Below, in pieces: positions 5,632-5,798 of a stretch of 5,798 bases of DNA; the first letter of the stretch is position 1; every line of letters starts with the position of its first letter. Origin of the DNA: Planctomycetaceae bacterium. GTDB taxonomy: Bacteria > Planctomycetota > Planctomycetia > Pirellulales > Pirellulaceae. The translations under genes and the position numbers were made by a program. The notes under the pieces were generated by a model. That model was not told the origin of the DNA. It was given only the letters and a program-made list of their open reading frames with translations, and ran no database searches. The stretch spans positions 3,234 through 9,031 of the forward strand of contig PADE01000156.1 of assembly GCA_002702965.1 (NCBI GenBank). The letters are read 5' to 3'.

Positions 5632-5798
5632 TCAGGCCAAGAGGCCCCGCACAACCTCACCCCCGATGTCGGTCAGGCGTTGATCGCGCGCTTGGAAACG
5701 GAACGTGAGTCGGCGGTGATCGACACCCAGGCAGTGCAGAATGGTGGCCTGCAGATCGTGCACATGGACGCCGCGGTCGACGACGTTGTAGCCAAAGT
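5632..5798 (-). CDS. DUF1501 family protein, C-terminal end (runs off right edge)
   Basis: The last 54 residues and stop codon of a DUF1501 protein, a sulfatase-like exported family that is very abundant in planctomycetes and often sits beside DUF1549/DUF1553 genes. The visible part reads FGYNVVDRGVHVHDLQATIL, then HCLGVDHRRLTFRFQARDQR and LTDIGGEVVRGLLA. The HVHDL-x-ATILH-x-LG-x-D-H-x-x-LT-x-x-x-x-x-RD-x-RLTD pattern is the characteristic C-terminal end of this family. The TGA stop lies at 5632-5634. The catalytic region and any twin-arginine signal would lie beyond the window, so activity cannot be judged. The biochemical role of the family is not established. Confidence 0.88.
   Translation of the reverse strand, partial: FGYNVVDRGVHVHDLQATILHCLGVDHRRLTFRFQARDQRLTDIGGEVVRGLLA

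Noticed and set aside
4829..5683. A 284-codon plus-strand open frame overlapping the end of the propeller gene and the DUF1501 gene
   Set aside because: It is out of frame with the well-supported propeller gene, is Ser/Arg/Ala-rich, and has no ribosome site or recognisable domain.
1..5798. CRISPR arrays, insertion sequences, tRNA or rRNA genes, or a defence system
   Set aside because: I saw no regularly spaced direct repeats, transposase-like frames, terminal inverted repeats with target duplications, or RNA-gene signatures. The genes present are common planctomycete housekeeping or exported proteins.

Overview
The window looks like ordinary chromosomal DNA from a planctomycete, probably of the Pirellulales/Planctomycetales type. 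The DNA is GC-rich. Exported proteins typical of that phylum are packed together: a CotH-kinase protein, a DUF1501 protein, a secreted beta-propeller glycosidase-like protein and a secreted metallophosphoesterase. Start codons are often GTG, and Shine-Dalgarno use is patchy. The lineage is inferred from protein resemblance and gene mix; there is no rRNA or other marker gene.

Layout from left to right. (1) Positions 1-279, minus strand: N-terminal 93 codons of an exported metallophosphoesterase that runs off the left edge. (2) 382-2127, minus: CotH-kinase family protein with a signal peptide, an intact kinase-like core and three membrane helices at its C-terminus. (3) 2128-2460: a 333-base gap with two clear inverted repeats, one 25 bases after the pfkA stop. 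(4) 2461-3450, minus: complete ATP-type 6-phosphofructokinase with a good sigma70-like promoter upstream. (5) 3451-3813: divergent control region. (6) 3814-5268, plus: secreted beta-propeller protein resembling GH32/GH43 glycosidases; its start is a GTG behind a perfect AGGAG. (7) 5269-5631: convergent gap with no supported gene. (8) 5632-5798, minus: C-terminal 54 residues of a DUF1501 protein that runs off the right edge.

How the genes relate. The CotH-like gene and the metallophosphoesterase lie in tandem about 100 bases apart and may be co-transcribed. pfkA appears to be its own unit, with its own promoter and a candidate terminator hairpin. The propeller gene is transcribed divergently from pfkA. 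Sugar metabolism is a loose common theme (glycolytic kinase beside a glycosidase-like protein), but a functional link is inference only.

I found no CRISPR array, mobile element, tRNA/rRNA or recognisable defence or biosynthetic system. The most unusual item is the CotH-kinase domain joined to a three-helix membrane C-terminus. Claims of a new system are not supported by what can be read here.
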